64,000 bases of DNA. Source: Marinoscillum pacificum. Its GTDB lineage: Bacteria; Bacteroidota; Bacteroidia; Cytophagales; Cyclobacteriaceae. The translations under genes and the position numbers were made by a program. The stretch lies in NCBI RefSeq assembly GCF_024714495.1, contig NZ_JAMZMJ010000012.1:1-64000 (forward strand), written 5' to 3'. Shown one piece after another: positions 17,783 to 26,039 of this stretch; the stretch's first letter is position 1; the number at the start of each line of letters is the position of its first letter. Under the pieces are notes generated by a model, which saw nothing but the letters and a program-made list of their open reading frames with translations, was not told where the DNA came from and ran no database searches.

Positions 17783-18733
17783 ATGGATAAAATATTAGTC
17801 ATCGGTGCATGCGGCCAACTCGGTACGGAGTTAACCTTAAAGCTGCGCGAACTGTTTGGTACGGAGAACGTCATTGCGTCTGATCTTCGTGAAGCAGCAG
17901 ACTTGATAAAAGACGGGCCTTTTGAGTCACTTGACGTGATGAATAAAGAGGCTTTAGATGCTTTAATTGCCAAGCATCAAATCACACAGATTTACCATTT
18001 AGCAGCCATACTTTCAGCCAAAGGTGAGCAAAACCCCAAGTTTGCCTGGGATCTGAATATGACCAGTTTGCTGAATGTTTTGGAAGCAGGGAAAAATGGT
18101 GTGTCTAAGATTTATTGGCCATCATCGATAGCGGTTTTCGGGCCTGGTACACCAAAGACAAAGACTCCACAAAACACAGTAATGGATCCAAATACGGTTT
18201 ACGGAATTAGTAAACTAGCAGGAGAAAGATGGTGTGAGTGGTATCATCAGAAACATGGAGTAGACGTAAGATCTATTCGTTACCCTGGCTTGATTGGGTA
18301 TAAGGCTCAGCCTGGAGGAGGTACTACAGATTATGCCGTGGATATCTTCTGGAAGGCTATTTTGGAAGGAAATTATGATTGTTTCTTGAAGGAAGACTCA
18401 TTGCTCCCTATGATGTACATGGACGATGCTGTCAAAGCTACTATAGATATCATGCAAGCAGATGCTCAGCAGGTTAAAGTACGTTCTAGCTATAACGTTT
18501 CTGCGATTAGTTTCTCTCCAGCGATGATTTATGATGAAATTGTCAAGAGATATCCTGATTTCAAAATCAATTACGCTCCTGATTTCAGACAGCAAATTGC
18601 GGATAGCTGGCCAAATAGCATTGATGATACAGAAGCAAGAAGTGACTGGCAATGGAAGCCAGATTTTGATTTGAAAAAAATGGTTGACACCATGTTGGAT
18701 AATTTGGAGTCCATCCTGGTGACTGCCAAATAA
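17783..18733 (+). CDS. L-threonine 3-dehydrogenase, short-chain (epimerase-like) type
   Basis: Oxidises L-threonine to 2-amino-3-ketobutyrate with NAD+. The protein has 316 residues, with Rossmann motif GACGQLG (8-14), IYHLAAILSAKGEQNP, the WPSSIAVFGP catalytic Ser region, and VYGISKLAGE (Tyr and Lys of the YxxxK pair). The segments RYPGLIGYKAQPGGGTTDYA and MMYMDDAVKA are typical of SDR-type threonine dehydrogenases, not of sugar epimerases. Divergence from kbl supports the pathway assignment. Confidence 0.9.
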   Translation: MDKILVIGACGQLGTELTLKLRELFGTENVIASDLREAADLIKDGPFESLDVMNKEALDALIAKHQITQIYHLAAILSAKGEQNPKFAWDLNMTSLLNVLEAGKNGVSKIYWPSSIAVFGPGTPKTKTPQNTVMDPNTVYGISKLAGERWCEWYHQKHGVDVRSIRYPGLIGYKAQPGGGTTDYAVDIFWKAILEGNYDCFLKEDSLLPMMYMDDAVKATIDIMQADAQQVKVRSSYNVSAISFSPAMIYDEIVKRYPDFKINYAPDFRQQIADSWPNSIDDTEARSDWQWKPDFDLKKMVDTMLDNLESILVTAK

Positions 18734-18820
18734 AATGTAACGAAATAGGCTTAATGGCAAATTTGTTATCAAATGAATATAGTCATTAGGCCTTATCTCT
18801 GAAAATATTTGAATTAATCT

Positions 18821-18828
18821 TAAATTTG
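18821..18828 (+). promoter_or_regulatory. -7 box upstream of the enoyl-CoA hydratase gene
   Basis: TAAATTTG is an exact TAnnTTTG match. The predicted start of transcription is near 18835, which favours the ATG at 18863 over the TTG at 18848. No convincing -33 box was seen. Confidence 0.5.
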
Positions 18829-18862
18829 GTTTTTCTTTCGAGTTCATTTGAAATCCAACTTT

Positions 18863-19648
18863 ATGGCTGACTTGCAGAATCTCTCTTTATCTACTGAAGG
18901 TAGTATTCTTACGATTACCATCAATAGAGAGTCCAAACTCAATGCGCTAAATACTGAAACCCTTGCTGAATTGAAAGAAGTCTTTCAGTCTGTATATGAC
19001 GACAAGGACATCAAAGGTGTGATTATCACCGGAGCAGGTGAAAAGGCATTCGTAGCAGGAGCAGATATTTCACAATTCTCGGAGTTGAATGAAATGAACG
19101 CAAGAAAGTTTGCGGAAGCAGGTCAGGAAGTATTTCAGTTGATCGAAAACTGTCATACTCCAGTTGTAGCAGTAGTGAATGGCTTTGCATTGGGCGGAGG
19201 ATGTGAATTGGCTATGGGCTGTCACATCAGAGTGGCTAGTGCTAATGCTCGTTTTGGTCAGCCGGAAGTTAATCTTGGAATCATCCCGGGATACGGCGGA
19301 ACGCAAAGATTGACTCAATTGATTGGTAAAGGAAGAGCATTTGAGTTCCTGATGACAGGAGATATGATGGATTCCTCTACTGCATTGAACTATGGTTTGG
19401 TCAATTATGTAGAAGCAGATAAAGCTGCTGCTGTTGAAAAAGCCAAAGAGATTTTAGGTAAAATTACTGCCAAAGCTCCAATTGCAATTGGGCTGGTAGT
19501 AGACTGTGTGAATGCAGTATTTAATCATGATGAAAATGGCTATCAAACGGAGGCCAATGCATTTGCGACATGTTGCGGAACGGATGACTTCAAAGAAGGA
19601 GCTGCAGCATTCATGGAAAAAAGAACCCCTGAGTTTAAAGGAGAATAA
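18863..19648 (+). CDS. Enoyl-CoA hydratase/isomerase family protein
   Basis: A crotonase-fold enzyme, probably hydrating enoyl-CoA in fatty acid or butyrate-type metabolism. The start is set at the ATG at 18863 (MADLQNLSLSTEGSILTITI). The visible motifs are NALNTETLAEL, AFVAGADISQF (oxyanion hole), GGGCELAMGCHIRVA, and the two catalytic Glu regions FGQPEVNLGIIPGYGGTQRL. The length of 261 residues is normal. It is separated by no bases from the next gene. Confidence 0.9.
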   Translation: MADLQNLSLSTEGSILTITINRESKLNALNTETLAELKEVFQSVYDDKDIKGVIITGAGEKAFVAGADISQFSELNEMNARKFAEAGQEVFQLIENCHTPVVAVVNGFALGGGCELAMGCHIRVASANARFGQPEVNLGIIPGYGGTQRLTQLIGKGRAFEFLMTGDMMDSSTALNYGLVNYVEADKAAAVEKAKEILGKITAKAPIAIGLVVDCVNAVFNHDENGYQTEANAFATCCGTDDFKEGAAAFMEKRTPEFKGE

Positions 19649-21130
19649 GTGAGCCAACTTCGGCAGCTTGCTAGCCAAACGGTAATTTACGGAGCGAGTA
19701 GCGTTTTGGGGCGGATTCTCAATTACGCTCTGGTACCACTATATACTAGTGTATTCGTTCCAGCAGAATATGGAATCGTAACGGAGCTATATGTATTCGT
19801 AGCGTTTCTTAATATTCTATATACTTATGGTTTCGAGACTACCTATTTCAGGTATGCGAGCAAATCCAATGAAGGAGTTGACTATTTTCAGATAGCACAA
19901 ACTTCCCTACTCATTACTTCCCTATTGTTTAGTTGCATCATCATGCTATCCTCCACCTGGATTGTAGAAGCACTCAATTATTCGGGAAAGGAAAAATATG
20001 TCATTTGGTTAGCGATTATATTGGCGATTGATGCCATTGTTGCGGTGCCATTTGCTCGTTTGCGACTAAAAGGAAAAGCCTTCTTTTTTGCCTCTCTTAA
20101 GCTGAGCAACATTCTTGTTAATATCGGACTGAACTGCTTCTTTTTATTGTTCTGTCCGTGGTGGTTGGAGAGCCACCCAGATTCCTTTGTTTCTGCTATC
20201 TATAATCCCAAAATGGGAGTGGGATATGTTTTTTTGTCCAATTTAGTTGCCAATGCTCTATACCTCATTCCACTTGGTCGGGATACTTTTTTTGTTCGAC
20301 CGAAACTTGGAGAGGAGTGGAAAAAGATGCTCAAGTATGCCTGGCCACTGATGATTTTGGGTTTTGCTGGAGTGACAAATGAAATGCTTTCCAGAGTATT
20401 GTTGAAATATTTATTGCCCAATGATTTTTACGAAGGTTATTCGAATCTCCATATTTTAGGAGTGTTTGGGGCATGTTACAAGCTGTCGGTTTTTATGACT
20501 TTGGCGGTACAGGCGTTTCGTTATGCTTTTGAGCCGTTTTTCTTTTCGAAATCAGCTGATAAAAATTCACCGCAGTTATTTTCGGTAGTGATGCACGCTT
20601 TCATCATTTTTGGTGTGCTTGCCTGGATGGTTATTTCTTTATTCTTACCGATAATAGCTCCAATCTTTCTTCAAAATCCAGACTACTTAATGGGGCTTGA
20701 TATTGTTCCGTGGTTGTTGTTCGGGGGCTTGTTGTTAGGAATTTATTTTAACTTATCCATCTGGTATAAACTAACTGATCAAACAAAATACGGAGCATGG
20801 ATTTCTATAATGGGAGCGAGTATTACCATTGTAGCAAACGTCGTTATGATTCCTGTATTTGGATTTATGGGGAGTGCTTATGCAACGGTGCTGAGTTACT
20901 TGGCTATGGTGGCAGTGAGCTATCTATTAGGTCAGAAACATTACTATATACCTTATTTGACAGCAAAAGGCCTTTTTTACATGATCTTTGGTGGCGTTTC
21001 CATAACGGCTCTTTACATTTACGACTTCAATCAAACTTATAAATACATCTTTGCCTCTTGTTTGTTGATCACATTTCTAATATTGGTGTGGTTATTGGAC
21101 TATCGTCGAGGTACTTTCAAAATCAAATAA
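19649..21130 (+). CDS. Polysaccharide flippase-like membrane protein (MOP/Wzx type)
   Basis: The protein has 493 residues with about 12-14 membrane helices through its whole length. The N terminus LRQLASQTVIYGASSVLGRI and LNYALVPLYTSVFVPAEYGI is typical of polysaccharide biosynthesis (Wzx/RfbX) transporters, which flip lipid-linked oligosaccharides. It begins with GTG directly after the preceding stop, with AAAGGAG upstream. The adjacent nucleotidyltransferase supports a role in surface polysaccharide synthesis; the exact cargo is unknown. Confidence 0.87.
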   Translation: MSQLRQLASQTVIYGASSVLGRILNYALVPLYTSVFVPAEYGIVTELYVFVAFLNILYTYGFETTYFRYASKSNEGVDYFQIAQTSLLITSLLFSCIIMLSSTWIVEALNYSGKEKYVIWLAIILAIDAIVAVPFARLRLKGKAFFFASLKLSNILVNIGLNCFFLLFCPWWLESHPDSFVSAIYNPKMGVGYVFLSNLVANALYLIPLGRDTFFVRPKLGEEWKKMLKYAWPLMILGFAGVTNEMLSRVLLKYLLPNDFYEGYSNLHILGVFGACYKLSVFMTLAVQAFRYAFEPFFFSKSADKNSPQLFSVVMHAFIIFGVLAWMVISLFLPIIAPIFLQNPDYLMGLDIVPWLLFGGLLLGIYFNLSIWYKLTDQTKYGAWISIMGASITIVANVVMIPVFGFMGSAYATVLSYLAMVAVSYLLGQKHYYIPYLTAKGLFYMIFGGVSITALYIYDFNQTYKYIFASCLLITFLILVWLLDYRRGTFKIK

Positions 21131-21134
21131 TCAT

Positions 21135-22136
21135 ATGAATCTAGTCATTCCTATGGCAGGTATGGGTAAGCGGTTGAGACCTCACACACTTACTGTACCA
21201 AAACCTCTGATTCCGATTGCAGGAAAGCCAATTGTACAGCGATTGGTTGAAGATATAGCTGAAGTTACTTCTGAGAAAATCGAAGAAATCGGTTTCGTAA
21301 TTGGTGATTTTGGAGAAGAAGTAGTGAAGAGTCTGCATGAGATCGCTGAGTCTGTAGGAGCAAAAGCAAGAATCTTTTTTCAAGAGGAGGCATTGGGTAC
21401 AGCTCATGCAGTGCATTGCGCTAGAGAAGTTTTGAAAGGAAAAGTAACTGTTGCTTTCTCTGATACTTTATTCAAAGCAGACTTTAAGCTAAACACTTCA
21501 GATGATGGAATTATTTGGGTAAAGAAAGTAGAGAATCCTAGTGCTTATGGTGTGGTTAATTTGGATGACAGAGGGATCATTACAGAGTTTGTAGAGAAAC
21601 CTCAAACTCCGGTTTCTGATTTGGCTATCATTGGGATTTACTATTTCAAAGAAGGTGAGAAACTGAAAACTCAGCTCGATCACATCATTGATAACAACAT
21701 CATGGCAAGTGGTGAATATCAATTGACAACTGCGTTAGAAAACTTAAAGCAAGAAGGTGTGAAATTCACTGCGGGTACAGTGAATGAATGGCTCGATTGT
21801 GGGAACAAAAATGTTACTGTTGAGTCTAATAGTAGATATTTAGGATTTATTGGTGAGAATTTAATTCATGAATCCGCGCAGATAGAAAATTCAACAATCA
21901 TTCCACCGGTGTTTATTGGACAGGGAGTAATAGTGAAGGAGTCAGTTATTGGACCACATGTTTCCCTGGGGAAAGGATGTGAAGTTCAGGACAGCCGAAT
22001 CAAAGACTCTCTCATTCAGAACGATACTAAGCTAAAAGGAGTTAATTTAACTAACTCCATGATAGGTAATCACGTTAAGATGGAGGCAAACCCAATGGAT
22101 GTGAGTTTGGGGGATTATAGTGAATGGAAGAAATAA
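21135..22136 (+). CDS. Sugar-phosphate nucleotidyltransferase
   Basis: The protein has 333 residues. An N-terminal nucleotidyltransferase domain carries the signature MAGMGKRLRPHT and the lysine segment VPKPLIPIAGKP, with LGTAHAVHCA and FSDTLFKAD further on. The C-terminal part (about 240-333) has hexapeptide-like turns (IENSTIIPPVFIGQGV, VIGPHVSLGKGC) of a left-handed beta helix. This layout fits glucose-1-phosphate thymidylyl- or uridylyltransferases and GlmU-like enzymes. The sugar cannot be fixed from the sequence. The gene follows the flippase by 4 bases. Confidence 0.88.
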   Translation: MNLVIPMAGMGKRLRPHTLTVPKPLIPIAGKPIVQRLVEDIAEVTSEKIEEIGFVIGDFGEEVVKSLHEIAESVGAKARIFFQEEALGTAHAVHCAREVLKGKVTVAFSDTLFKADFKLNTSDDGIIWVKKVENPSAYGVVNLDDRGIITEFVEKPQTPVSDLAIIGIYYFKEGEKLKTQLDHIIDNNIMASGEYQLTTALENLKQEGVKFTAGTVNEWLDCGNKNVTVESNSRYLGFIGENLIHESAQIENSTIIPPVFIGQGVIVKESVIGPHVSLGKGCEVQDSRIKDSLIQNDTKLKGVNLTNSMIGNHVKMEANPMDVSLGDYSEWKK

Positions 22137-22140
22137 GTTT

Positions 22141-23853
22141 ATGAGAGCATTTATTATTGGTGGATTGGTTTTGTTGAGTTTAGCCGCTTTTTCACAGAAG
22201 AAGAAAAAGGGAAGCTCAGACTTTTCTCCTATTGATGTGACGGAATTGTCGCCTGGGGAAAAGTTAAAAGCTGAAACCATCATAATTGATGCAGAGCGTG
22301 AACTTATACTGGAAAACTACTTCAAAGCACTTGAGCTTTTTAAGTCAGCACTAGAAATTACTCCAGATGATGCGGTAGTTAATTTCAAAATAGCAGAGAT
22401 TCTGACCAAAAACGGAGATAACTCCGGAGCTCTGGTTTATGCAACCAAAGCTGCTGAATTAGATAAGACCAATAAATATTACCTGCTACTTGCTGCAGAA
22501 ATTCATAAATCTCTTTCCAATTATAAGGAAGCCACTGCTATCTATCAACGAATGATTGATAATGTAGAGGGTACAGAAGAATATCTTTTTGACCTGGCAA
22601 TCTTGTATCAGTTTCAAGGAGAAGATCAAAAGGCACTTGAAACTTATAGTAGAGCGGAAGCGGTCTTTGGTGTGAATGAAATTGTCCTAAGAGAGAAGCA
22701 AAAAATCTATCTAAAGAAGAAGGATTACGAAGGCTTGATGAAGGAGTGGGATAAGTTGATTGCCGAGCACCCGGGAGAAGATACTTATACTATTGAGTTA
22801 GCACAGTTTCTGATCACTCACAACATGATTGACGAGGCTAAGGAGCGATTGCAGCAGCTTCATAGTGGCCAGCAAAGAGATTTGCTAATGAGTCAGATCA
22901 TGTTGACCGAGGGTAAAACTGGAGAGGCATTGGAATTAGCTTCCACCACCCTGGAATCTAAAGACATTGACTATGCATCCAAACTTCAAATCCTTAATAG
23001 TTTGTTGCAAAATGCACTGACAACAGAGGATTTTGATATGATCATGACGTTAACTGATGGGTTGGCGGATCAATATCCAGAGATTTATGAGGTTCAGGCA
23101 TTTTCTGGGGATGTGATGTATCAATTGGAAAATCAGGAGAAAGCACTGGAGTACTATGTAAAGGCTGTGGAGGTAGACCCTGCCCATTTTGAGACCTGGC
23201 AAAATATACTTCAGATCGAAGCTAGCTTAAGTGACTTTGATGCGATGATCAAGCATTCTGAAAAGGCGATGGAATATTTTCCTAACCAGGGAGCTCTTTA
23301 TTATTTCTGTGGTACTGGGTATCTAGTGAATAAGGAATACAAAAAGTCTATCCAGATTTTTGAACAAGGGAAACGCTATGTGACGAACAGTCAGTTGAAG
23401 TCTGTCTTTTATGGTCAAATGGGCGATGCGTACAACAGTTTGAAGCAATATCAGAAATCTTATGATTCGTATGAAAGCGCTTTAAAAGAGAATCCTACGA
23501 ATGACCATGTGCTCAATAATTACAGCTTTTTCTTGAGTTTGAAAAAGGAAAAATTGGATAAAGCCATAGAGATGTCAACCAAGCTTGTGGAGCTACATCC
23601 GGATAATCCAACCTACCTTGATACGCACGGCTGGGTGCTGTATACTTTAGAGAAATACGATGAAGCCCTTGTATATTTAAGAAAAGCAGCAAATTTGCAG
23701 GAAGATGGCACAGTCATTGAGCACTATGGCGATGTGTTGTATAAGCTTGGCAAGGTTGATCAAGCAGTGGAACAGTGGAGAAGAGCAAGTTTATTAAATG
23801 ATGCATCTGAACTTATTAATCAGAAAATTGAGCAGAAGAAACTTTTGGAATAA
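22141..23853 (+). CDS. Exported TPR protein
   Basis: The start is set at the ATG at 22141, which begins a clear signal peptide (MRAFIIGGLVLLSLAAFSQ); the ATG at 22120 lies inside the previous gene. About 570 residues are filled with tetratricopeptide repeats from about residue 55 to the end (for example DQKALETYSRAEAVFG and YDEALVYLRKAANLQ). It probably acts as a periplasmic scaffold. The gene is packed between the nucleotidyltransferase and a DUF4292 lipoprotein gene that it overlaps, so it may serve envelope assembly. Confidence 0.85.
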   Translation: MRAFIIGGLVLLSLAAFSQKKKKGSSDFSPIDVTELSPGEKLKAETIIIDAERELILENYFKALELFKSALEITPDDAVVNFKIAEILTKNGDNSGALVYATKAAELDKTNKYYLLLAAEIHKSLSNYKEATAIYQRMIDNVEGTEEYLFDLAILYQFQGEDQKALETYSRAEAVFGVNEIVLREKQKIYLKKKDYEGLMKEWDKLIAEHPGEDTYTIELAQFLITHNMIDEAKERLQQLHSGQQRDLLMSQIMLTEGKTGEALELASTTLESKDIDYASKLQILNSLLQNALTTEDFDMIMTLTDGLADQYPEIYEVQAFSGDVMYQLENQEKALEYYVKAVEVDPAHFETWQNILQIEASLSDFDAMIKHSEKAMEYFPNQGALYYFCGTGYLVNKEYKKSIQIFEQGKRYVTNSQLKSVFYGQMGDAYNSLKQYQKSYDSYESALKENPTNDHVLNNYSFFLSLKKEKLDKAIEMSTKLVELHPDNPTYLDTHGWVLYTLEKYDEALVYLRKAANLQEDGTVIEHYGDVLYKLGKVDQAVEQWRRASLLNDASELINQKIEQKKLLE

Positions 23854-24589
23854 GCAGTTAACGATTGCTTTGTTGGCCTTACTAGTACTTAGTGGCTGTA
23901 ACAAGAAATTTTCAGATATTTTTGATCGAGTTGGTAACCGCCTTGTTGTTGACGATGTGGAGTTTACCTATTTAACAGCTAAGGCTAAAGTTGACTTTGA
24001 TTCTGATAAACAAAGTGTTTCAGGTACGGCCAACATGCGAATCCAAAAAGATAGTATTATTTGGGTGTCGTTATCTCCTGGATTAGGCTATGAAGCAGCT
24101 AGAATTCTGATTACCACAGATTCTGTTTTCATTCTAAACAAGCACGAGAAGACCTATATGGATTTCTCATTCCCTGAACTAAGTAAGAAGCTGGATTTTG
24201 ACCTGAATTATTCATTGGTTGAATCTGTCATTATCGGCAACTTGATCTACCCTTATGTGCGTGAGCGTGTGGTAAAGTCAGGAGACATGTATACATACAG
24301 TCAGGTGCATAGCGCATTCCAGTTTGATAATTACATCGGTGCCAAAACCATGAAATTGGAAAAAGTGAATGTCAAAGACACTTTAACAAACAATACCGTT
24401 TCTGTAACTTACAGTGACTTCCAGCTGGTCAATGAAGAGGTTTTTCCATTTTTGATTAAGGCGGCACTCGAATATCAGAAGGAAGGCAAAAAGAAAACAA
24501 CCATCGATTTGGAGTATAAGCAGGCAACAATTGAAGAGAAGCCTATTAAATTCCCGTTCAATGTTCCACAGAAATATGAGCATAAATAG
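23798..24589 (+). CDS. DUF4292 lipoprotein
   Basis: The protein has 263 residues. A hydrophobic stretch ends in the lipobox LSGC, so it is probably membrane-anchored. The body (VDDVEFTYLTAKAKVDF, VSGTANMRIQKDSIIWVSLS and later DLEYKQATIEEKPIKFPFNVP) matches the Bacteroidota DUF4292 family, which has a LolA/LolB-like look. The only ATG codons lie inside the preceding TPR gene (56-base overlap), giving a long positively charged N-region. The true start may be a non-ATG codon nearer the hydrophobic stretch. The gene overlaps the next one by 14 bases. Confidence 0.83.
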   Translation: MMHLNLLIRKLSRRNFWNKQLTIALLALLVLSGCNKKFSDIFDRVGNRLVVDDVEFTYLTAKAKVDFDSDKQSVSGTANMRIQKDSIIWVSLSPGLGYEAARILITTDSVFILNKHEKTYMDFSFPELSKKLDFDLNYSLVESVIIGNLIYPYVRERVVKSGDMYTYSQVHSAFQFDNYIGAKTMKLEKVNVKDTLTNNTVSVTYSDFQLVNEEVFPFLIKAALEYQKEGKKKTTIDLEYKQATIEEKPIKFPFNVPQKYEHK

Positions 24590-25772
24590 ACTGCTTTGCG
24601 TTTTATTTTGGAGTGTACTCATCCTGTCTGGAGGAAATGCTTTTGCTCAAAAGACTAAATCCCAATTAGAAAAAGAGAAACGAGAAAACCTGAGCAAAAT
24701 CGCTGAAGCGGAGAAGATTCTTAGTGATACTGAGTCTGAGAAGAAGGCCACAATCGGACAGTTAAGAGCACTTAATCAACAAATTTCAGCAAGAGAAGGT
24801 TTGATCAATTCATTGAATCAGGAAATTGGATTGCTCGATGGGGAAATCGGTGATTTAAATATTATCGTTTCTGCACTCCAAAATGATTTGAAGAAGCTGA
24901 AAGAGGAATATGCTGCCATGATCTACAGCAGTTACAAAGCCAATCATGGTTTTTCACAGCTTACCTTCCTATTTTCTGCCAATACGTTCAATCAACTATT
25001 CATGAGATTGAAGTACCTGGAACAGTATTCAGATGCTCGGACATTGCAAGCGCAGCAAATAGAGGAAGTGTCTAAAGAATTGGATGGGCAGAGAAACGAA
25101 GTTCAGATCAAACGAGCTGAGCAGCAAACACTTTTGGACCAGCAATTGGCAGAAGCTAGAAAGCTCAATAAGCTAAAGTCGAAGCAAAGTGGTTTGGTGC
25201 AAGAATTGACCAAAAAAGAAAAAGAACTAAAGAAGGAATTAGCTGAACGAAAGCAAGCGCTTGATCGTTTAGATAAGCTCATAGCTGAAATTGTTCGTAA
25301 AGAGATAGAACGTTCCAAAACTTTGTCTTCTAAAGCATTGGCTGATGAAGAGGAACTTTCTACAACTTTTGAGCATATGAAAAACAAACTTTCCTGGCCT
25401 GTTGAGTCAGGTTTTGTGTCGTCAAAATTCGGTAAACAGCCACACCCTGTATTGAAAGGGATCACAGTTGATAATCGAGGAGTAGAGATACAAACAGGGA
25501 AGGATGCACAAGTGAAAAGTGTGCATCAGGGCAAGGTCATTACGGTGGCTTTTGCACCAGGTATGAACAACGTGGTGATGGTTCAGCACGGAGAATATTT
25601 TACCCTTTATGCTCGCTTAAAGGAGGTTCATGTAAAAAAGGGCAGCATTGTGGGTAAAGATGATTTAATTGGAACGGTTTATACAGATAATAGTGGAGTA
25701 ACAGAAGTACATTTCGAGGTTTGGAAAAATTTTGCCAAGCTTGATCCGGAAAAGTGGCTTTCTCCAAAATGA
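24576..25772 (+). CDS. EnvC-like murein hydrolase activator with degenerate LytM domain
   Basis: The start is set at the ATG at 24576 (MSINRLLCVLFWSVLILSGG), which begins a signal peptide; an ATG 45 bases upstream lies deep inside the DUF4292 gene. About residues 25-265 are coiled coil (Lys/Glu/Gln-rich). About 280-398 is a LytM/M23 fold. The active site is altered: the HxGxD-type motif reads NRGVEI, and the usual HYxxxYAHL reads EYFTLYARL, while VHFEVW keeps one His. Loss of these zinc ligands is the hallmark of EnvC, which activates amidases instead of cutting wall itself. Confidence 0.88.
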   Translation: MSINRLLCVLFWSVLILSGGNAFAQKTKSQLEKEKRENLSKIAEAEKILSDTESEKKATIGQLRALNQQISAREGLINSLNQEIGLLDGEIGDLNIIVSALQNDLKKLKEEYAAMIYSSYKANHGFSQLTFLFSANTFNQLFMRLKYLEQYSDARTLQAQQIEEVSKELDGQRNEVQIKRAEQQTLLDQQLAEARKLNKLKSKQSGLVQELTKKEKELKKELAERKQALDRLDKLIAEIVRKEIERSKTLSSKALADEEELSTTFEHMKNKLSWPVESGFVSSKFGKQPHPVLKGITVDNRGVEIQTGKDAQVKSVHQGKVITVAFAPGMNNVVMVQHGEYFTLYARLKEVHVKKGSIVGKDDLIGTVYTDNSGVTEVHFEVWKNFAKLDPEKWLSPK

Positions 25773-25797
25773 TTTTTTAGTAGGAACCTTTTATAGC

Positions 25798-25805
25798 TAT
25801 CTTTG
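25798..25805 (+). promoter_or_regulatory. -7 box of the tatA promoter
   Basis: TATCTTTG matches TAnnTTTG exactly. It would start transcription near 25812, just before the ATG codons at 25818 and 25827. The -33 region is a T run (TTTTTTAG) at about the right distance. Confidence 0.5.
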
Positions 25806-25817
25806 AATCAAATTAAT

Positions 25818-26036
25818 ATGAACGATATGAATACGGTGTTAGCATTTGGAATGCCAGGAGGTTGGGAACTGATTGTCATTATCTTGTTTGTTATCATATT
25901 CTTTGGCGCTAAGAAAATCCCTGAGATCGCAAGAGGTATGGGAAAAGGTATCCGTGAGTTTAAGGATGCTACCAAAGAGATTAAAAACGAAATTGACGAA
26001 GCTTCCGTCGATACTGGCGACTCGAAAAAGAAATAA
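25818..26036 (+). CDS. tatA: Twin-arginine translocase subunit TatA/TatE
   Basis: About 72 residues. A short N-terminal region is followed by one membrane helix (GGWELIVIILFVIIFFGAKK), the conserved hinge and amphipathic helix (IPEIARGMGKGIREFKDATK) and a charged tail. This is the TatA layout for export of folded proteins. The start is the ATG at 25818, or possibly 25827; a TTG at 25803 overlaps the -7 box. tatC is not in the window. gatA follows with a 3-base gap. Confidence 0.92.
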   Translation: MNDMNTVLAFGMPGGWELIVIILFVIIFFGAKKIPEIARGMGKGIREFKDATKEIKNEIDEASVDTGDSKKK

Positions 26037-26039
26037 CAC

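Noticed and set aside
18747-18793. Imperfect inverted repeat AGGCTTAATG/CATTAGGCCT after the threonine dehydrogenase gene.
   Set aside because: A 27-base loop, a mismatch and no T run make it too weak to call a terminator.
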